Notes under the pieces: model-generated | The model's input: the letters and a program-made list of their open reading frames with translations, nothing else | Database searches by the model: none | Told to the model about the DNA's origin: nothing | Assembly (NCBI GenBank): GCA_016868455.1 | Contig: VGGV01000002.1 | Coordinates: forward strand, 93,400-157,399 | DNA: 64,000 nucleotides | Source of the DNA: Bacteroidota bacterium | GTDB lineage: Bacteria; Bacteroidota; Bacteroidia; Chitinophagales; Chitinophagaceae | Reading direction: 5' to 3' | Shown: piece by piece, positions 61,560 to 64,000 of the stretch | How positions within the stretch are numbered: the first letter of the stretch is position 1 | Layout of the letters: every line of letters begins with the position of its first letter | Program-made: the position numbers and the translations under genes

Positions 61560-62456
61560 CTAATTCGTCAAAGCCTTGAACACGGCTTCAAGGCTTTGAT
61601 TTTCGGTTTCCCAGCTAACAATATTCAGGTTTTTTTGCAAAGCAATTTCCATTAACCGGCGTTTAAGGGCATCGGGGTTGTCTGTTTTAAATGACCAAGT
61701 GCAGGCATTAACCTGCTGAATATTCTGAATACCATCAAACACACTTTCCTCTACAACTTCTTTCAACGTAAGCCTTAAATTGTTCAGATATTTTTGATTC
61801 CCTTTCAAACTGCTCAGCGTATCGTCTGCTACAATATTGCCTTTATGAATTATGATCACCTTGTCACACATAGCCTCCACTTCCTGCAGAATATGGGAGG
61901 AAAATAAAACCGTTTTTTTCTTCCCCTGTTGTTTGATTACTTCCCTTATTTCAATGATCTGGTTGGGGTCAAGGCCGCTGGTGGGCTCATCCAGAATCAG
62001 TACTTCGGGATCATGAATTAACGCTGCCGCCAGCCCCACTCTTTGTTTGTAGCCTTTGGAAAGCTGGCCGATTTTCTTTTTGCTTTCCAATTTTAAGCCG
62101 GTGAGTTCAATCATATCCCCCATTTTTTGTTTTGCATACCTGATTTTATGTACTTCAGCCACAAAGCCAAGATACTCTCTCACATACATGTCATAATACA
62201 GGGCATTTAATTCGGGCAGGTAGCCGATTTTCTTTTTTGTTTCGATGGGTTGATCCGCCACATTCATACCGCATACATAAGCGGCTCCCCCCGTTTGCTG
62301 CAGGTAGCCGGTAATGATTTTCATGGTGGTGGATTTGCCGGCGCCGTTCGGGCCAAGGAAACCCACAATTTCTCCCTTATTCACTTTAAAGGAAATATTG
62401 TTTACGGCTTTTTGTTCACCATATTCTTTGAGGAGGTTTTTTACTTCGATAGACAT
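61560..62456 (-). CDS. gldA: Gliding motility-associated ABC transporter ATPase GldA
   Basis: 298 aa. Walker A GPNGAGKST (35-43), signature LSKGYKQRVG, Walker B VLILDEP, D-loop SGLDPNQ and switch His in SSHILQEVEAM. The opening (MSIEVKNLLKEYGEQKAVNNISFKVNKGEIVGFLGPNGAGKSTTMKIITGYL) and the C-terminal VSWETENQSLEAVFKALTN extension resemble GldA. With GldF and GldG it forms an ABC exporter involved in gliding in Flavobacterium; those genes are not in view. Convergent with the M16 gene, 6 bp apart. Confidence 0.88.
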   Translation of the reverse strand: MSIEVKNLLKEYGEQKAVNNISFKVNKGEIVGFLGPNGAGKSTTMKIITGYLQQTGGAAYVCGMNVADQPIETKKKIGYLPELNALYYDMYVREYLGFVAEVHKIRYAKQKMGDMIELTGLKLESKKKIGQLSKGYKQRVGLAAALIHDPEVLILDEPTSGLDPNQIIEIREVIKQQGKKKTVLFSSHILQEVEAMCDKVIIIHKGNIVADDTLSSLKGNQKYLNNLRLTLKEVVEESVFDGIQNIQQVNACTWSFKTDNPDALKRRLMEIALQKNLNIVSWETENQSLEAVFKALTN

Positions 62457-62594
62457 AATACGAAGATAGAGGTCAAATGAGTTATATATCTCAGAAAAAA
62501 ACTCCTTTATAACTGAGTTTACTGCTATTATCAGGAGCCCCGGCCAAAAACTCCTTGTTTTTTTAATCTGTTTAACGTTAAATTTGCTGTCTCC

Positions 62595-62891
62595 ATGCGG
62601 CTATTAATTTTTAAAATATCAGCGTTGCTGCTGTTGCTCTCTTTCAGGGCAGAGATAATTACACCTGTTTTTTCTGACAATGAACTTGTATTTATGCTTT
62701 CTGAAAATAGCGAATCACGAGATAAAAAAGAGGAAAGCAGCAAGGATAAAGAAGACTTTAAGGATAAAATAATTTCTTTTATATCAAATGAACTGTTTGT
62801 AATAAGCAGGACTAATAATCTTTTATGTAACTGTTGTCCTGAGACAGTTTCTTATAAATCTTTACCCGAAATCCCTCCGGAAAGAATCTGA
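62595..62891 (+). CDS. Small exported protein of unknown function (98 aa)
   Basis: Starts MRLLIFKISALLLLLSFRAEII, a signal-like hydrophobic segment, then a charged middle of Lys/Asp/Glu (SRDKKEESSKDKEDFKDK) and a C-terminal part with three Cys (LLCNCC). It lies about 100 bp before the SulP gene on the same strand. I recognise no family. Periplasmic location inferred from the signal only. Confidence 0.5.
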   Translation: MRLLIFKISALLLLLSFRAEIITPVFSDNELVFMLSENSESRDKKEESSKDKEDFKDKIISFISNELFVISRTNNLLCNCCPETVSYKSLPEIPPERI

Positions 62892-62988
62892 GGGGCCATG
62901 TTCCGGCTACTCATTGAATAATACTCACTATTGTACAGGTACCCTGTACTTGAATAATTCATTTATTTATCATTTCAATTTGAATAAT

Positions 62989-64000
62989 ATGAATAACCTG
63001 AAATGCACAAAAGGCGATTTTTTTGGCGGGCTTACTGCCGGAATCGTTGCTTTACCCCTCGCCATGGGCTTTGGCCTGCATTCCGGTTTAGGTGCAGCAG
63101 CCGGTTTATATGGAGCTATATTCCTCGGCTTTTTTGCAGCATTATTTGGCGGCACTCCATCGCAGGTAAGCGGACCCACCGGCCCAATGACGGTGGTCAC
63201 TGCTGCTACAGTCGGAATCTTTCTTGCAAAAACCGGTGGCGATATCAGTTCTTCTGCATTTGTTGGCGCTATAGTCGCCTGTTTTGTACTTGCCGGTCTC
63301 CTGCAAATAGCCATGGGGATACTAAAGATCGGCACATTGGTCAAGTATATTCCTTACCCGGTTGTTTCGGGTTTCATGAGCGGCATTGGAGTAATTATCA
63401 TCCTGCTGCAATTATTTGTGGCAATTGGCTTAACATCGCCGGGGTCAACGGTGGATGTTGTAAAAAAGATTGGCCCTGTATTAAAAGATATCAATGTCTG
63501 GGCTTTCTTCTATGCAGCACTTACTATCGCCATTATTTACCTTTTTCCAAAAATTACCAAAGCGGTACCCAGTACATTGGTGGCGCTGATAGCGGTTACT
63601 ATTCTTTCCGTGGTCATGGATAAGAATGTTCCGCTAATCGGCGATATACCACAGGGGTTTCCTGAAATTAAAATAGGTGAAATTTTTTCTATTGATTCAG
63701 GCCTGTATATTATCATCCTGGAAACAGCTGTTACACTGGCTGCATTGGGTTCTATTGATTCATTGCTTACTTCCGTAATTGCAGATAACAAAACCAAAAC
63801 CCGGCACAAAAGTAACCAGGAACTTATCGGACAGGGAATCGGTAATGCTATTGGTGGAATGTTTATGGGTTTGCCGGGAGCCGGCGCTACAATGAGAACC
63901 ATGGTGAACATCCGCAGTGGCGCCCGTCACAAAACCTCCGGAGCTTTACATTCTGTTGTATTACTTGCTATTTTACTCGGCGCCGGTCAATATGCCTCGG
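62989..64000 (+). CDS. SulP family anion transporter, partial (C-terminus off the right edge)
   Basis: 337 codons from ATG 62989 to the edge. Starts KGDFFGGLTAGIVALPLAMGFGLHSGLGAAAGLYGAIFLGFFAALFGGTPSQVSGPTGPMTVV, the SulP opening with the substrate-site Pro/Gly loops, and continues with the usual membrane helices and QGIGNAIGGMFMGLPGAGATMRTMVNIRSGARHKTSG. SulP carriers move sulfate or bicarbonate with Na+ or H+. The STAS domain, if any, is outside the window. No carbonic anhydrase is in view to decide the substrate. Confidence 0.93.
   Translation, partial: MNNLKCTKGDFFGGLTAGIVALPLAMGFGLHSGLGAAAGLYGAIFLGFFAALFGGTPSQVSGPTGPMTVVTAATVGIFLAKTGGDISSSAFVGAIVACFVLAGLLQIAMGILKIGTLVKYIPYPVVSGFMSGIGVIIILLQLFVAIGLTSPGSTVDVVKKIGPVLKDINVWAFFYAALTIAIIYLFPKITKAVPSTLVALIAVTILSVVMDKNVPLIGDIPQGFPEIKIGEIFSIDSGLYIIILETAVTLAALGSIDSLLTSVIADNKTKTRHKSNQELIGQGIGNAIGGMFMGLPGAGATMRTMVNIRSGARHKTSGALHSVVLLAILLGAGQYAS

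Overview
The window is a chromosomal segment from a member of the Bacteroidota, most likely family Chitinophagaceae. The lineage is inferred from type IX secretion and gliding genes (a PorZ-like protein, a CHU_C-type C-terminal domain, GldA), a SusC/SusD pair, DUF5777, OMP_b-brl_3 and DUF6089-like barrels, TAnnTTTG-type -7 promoter boxes, and scarce Shine-Dalgarno sequences. I see no rRNA, tRNA, CRISPR array, transposase or phage gene. The content is mostly housekeeping and envelope functions.

Layout. 1-1846: start of carB, running off the left edge. 1.96-6.3 kb: a broken lipoprotein gene, a secreted M23 peptidase, a frameshifted bcp peroxiredoxin, a DUF5777 barrel and a small HELKH protein. 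6.3-13.6 kb: birA, then a long plus-strand run of rsfS, ftsH, a LUD protein, a gamma-glutamylcyclotransferase-like protein, lpxH, a secreted propeller-like protein and an MscS channel. 13.6-15.9 kb (minus): thioredoxin-like protein, MerR regulator, membrane M23 peptidase. 16-23.5 kb: alaS, a 43-aa membrane peptide, a GNAT acetyltransferase, a two-PDZ secreted protein behind a palindrome-rich leader, gatB and a TlpA-type lipoprotein. 23.6-30.8 kb (minus): susD, susC, an MMPL/RND exporter. 31-37.1 kb: porZ-recO, a convergent amidohydrolase, prfA, and a gene split by an amber codon. 37.4-39.9 kb: candidate small RNA, VanZ, sigma/anti-sigma pair, gcvH. 40-49.3 kb: a TonB-type barrel, cyclophilin, serS, a c-type cytochrome lipoprotein facing an AlkB-type monooxygenase, and a DUF1800-DUF1501 pair. 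49.3-56.1 kb (minus): a GAF-like gene with two frameshifts, an OMP, nth with a tiny Cys-rich lipoprotein gene behind it, a short conserved gene, a DivIC/FtsB-like gene and eno. 56.3-64 kb: a T9SS-exported adhesin-like protein, an M16 peptidase, gldA, a small secreted protein and the start of a SulP transporter.

Two themes stand out. First, short palindromes and short-period tandem motifs are scattered between genes, and similar sequence also lies in frame inside eno, birA, alaS and the amidohydrolase. The eno case is clearest: a 20-bp intergenic palindrome recurs in the gene as a 21-bp, frame-preserving variant. Second, several otherwise well-conserved genes (bcp, the GAF-like gene, the 1964-2524 lipoprotein) carry single-base lesions, mostly apparent one-base losses in homopolymers, and one gene has an in-frame TAG. 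These could be sequencing or assembly errors or real decay. No obviously new multi-gene system is visible. The best new leads are the repeat insertions, the 35-aa lipoprotein gene, the candidate small RNA and the operator-like sites upstream of the PDZ gene.
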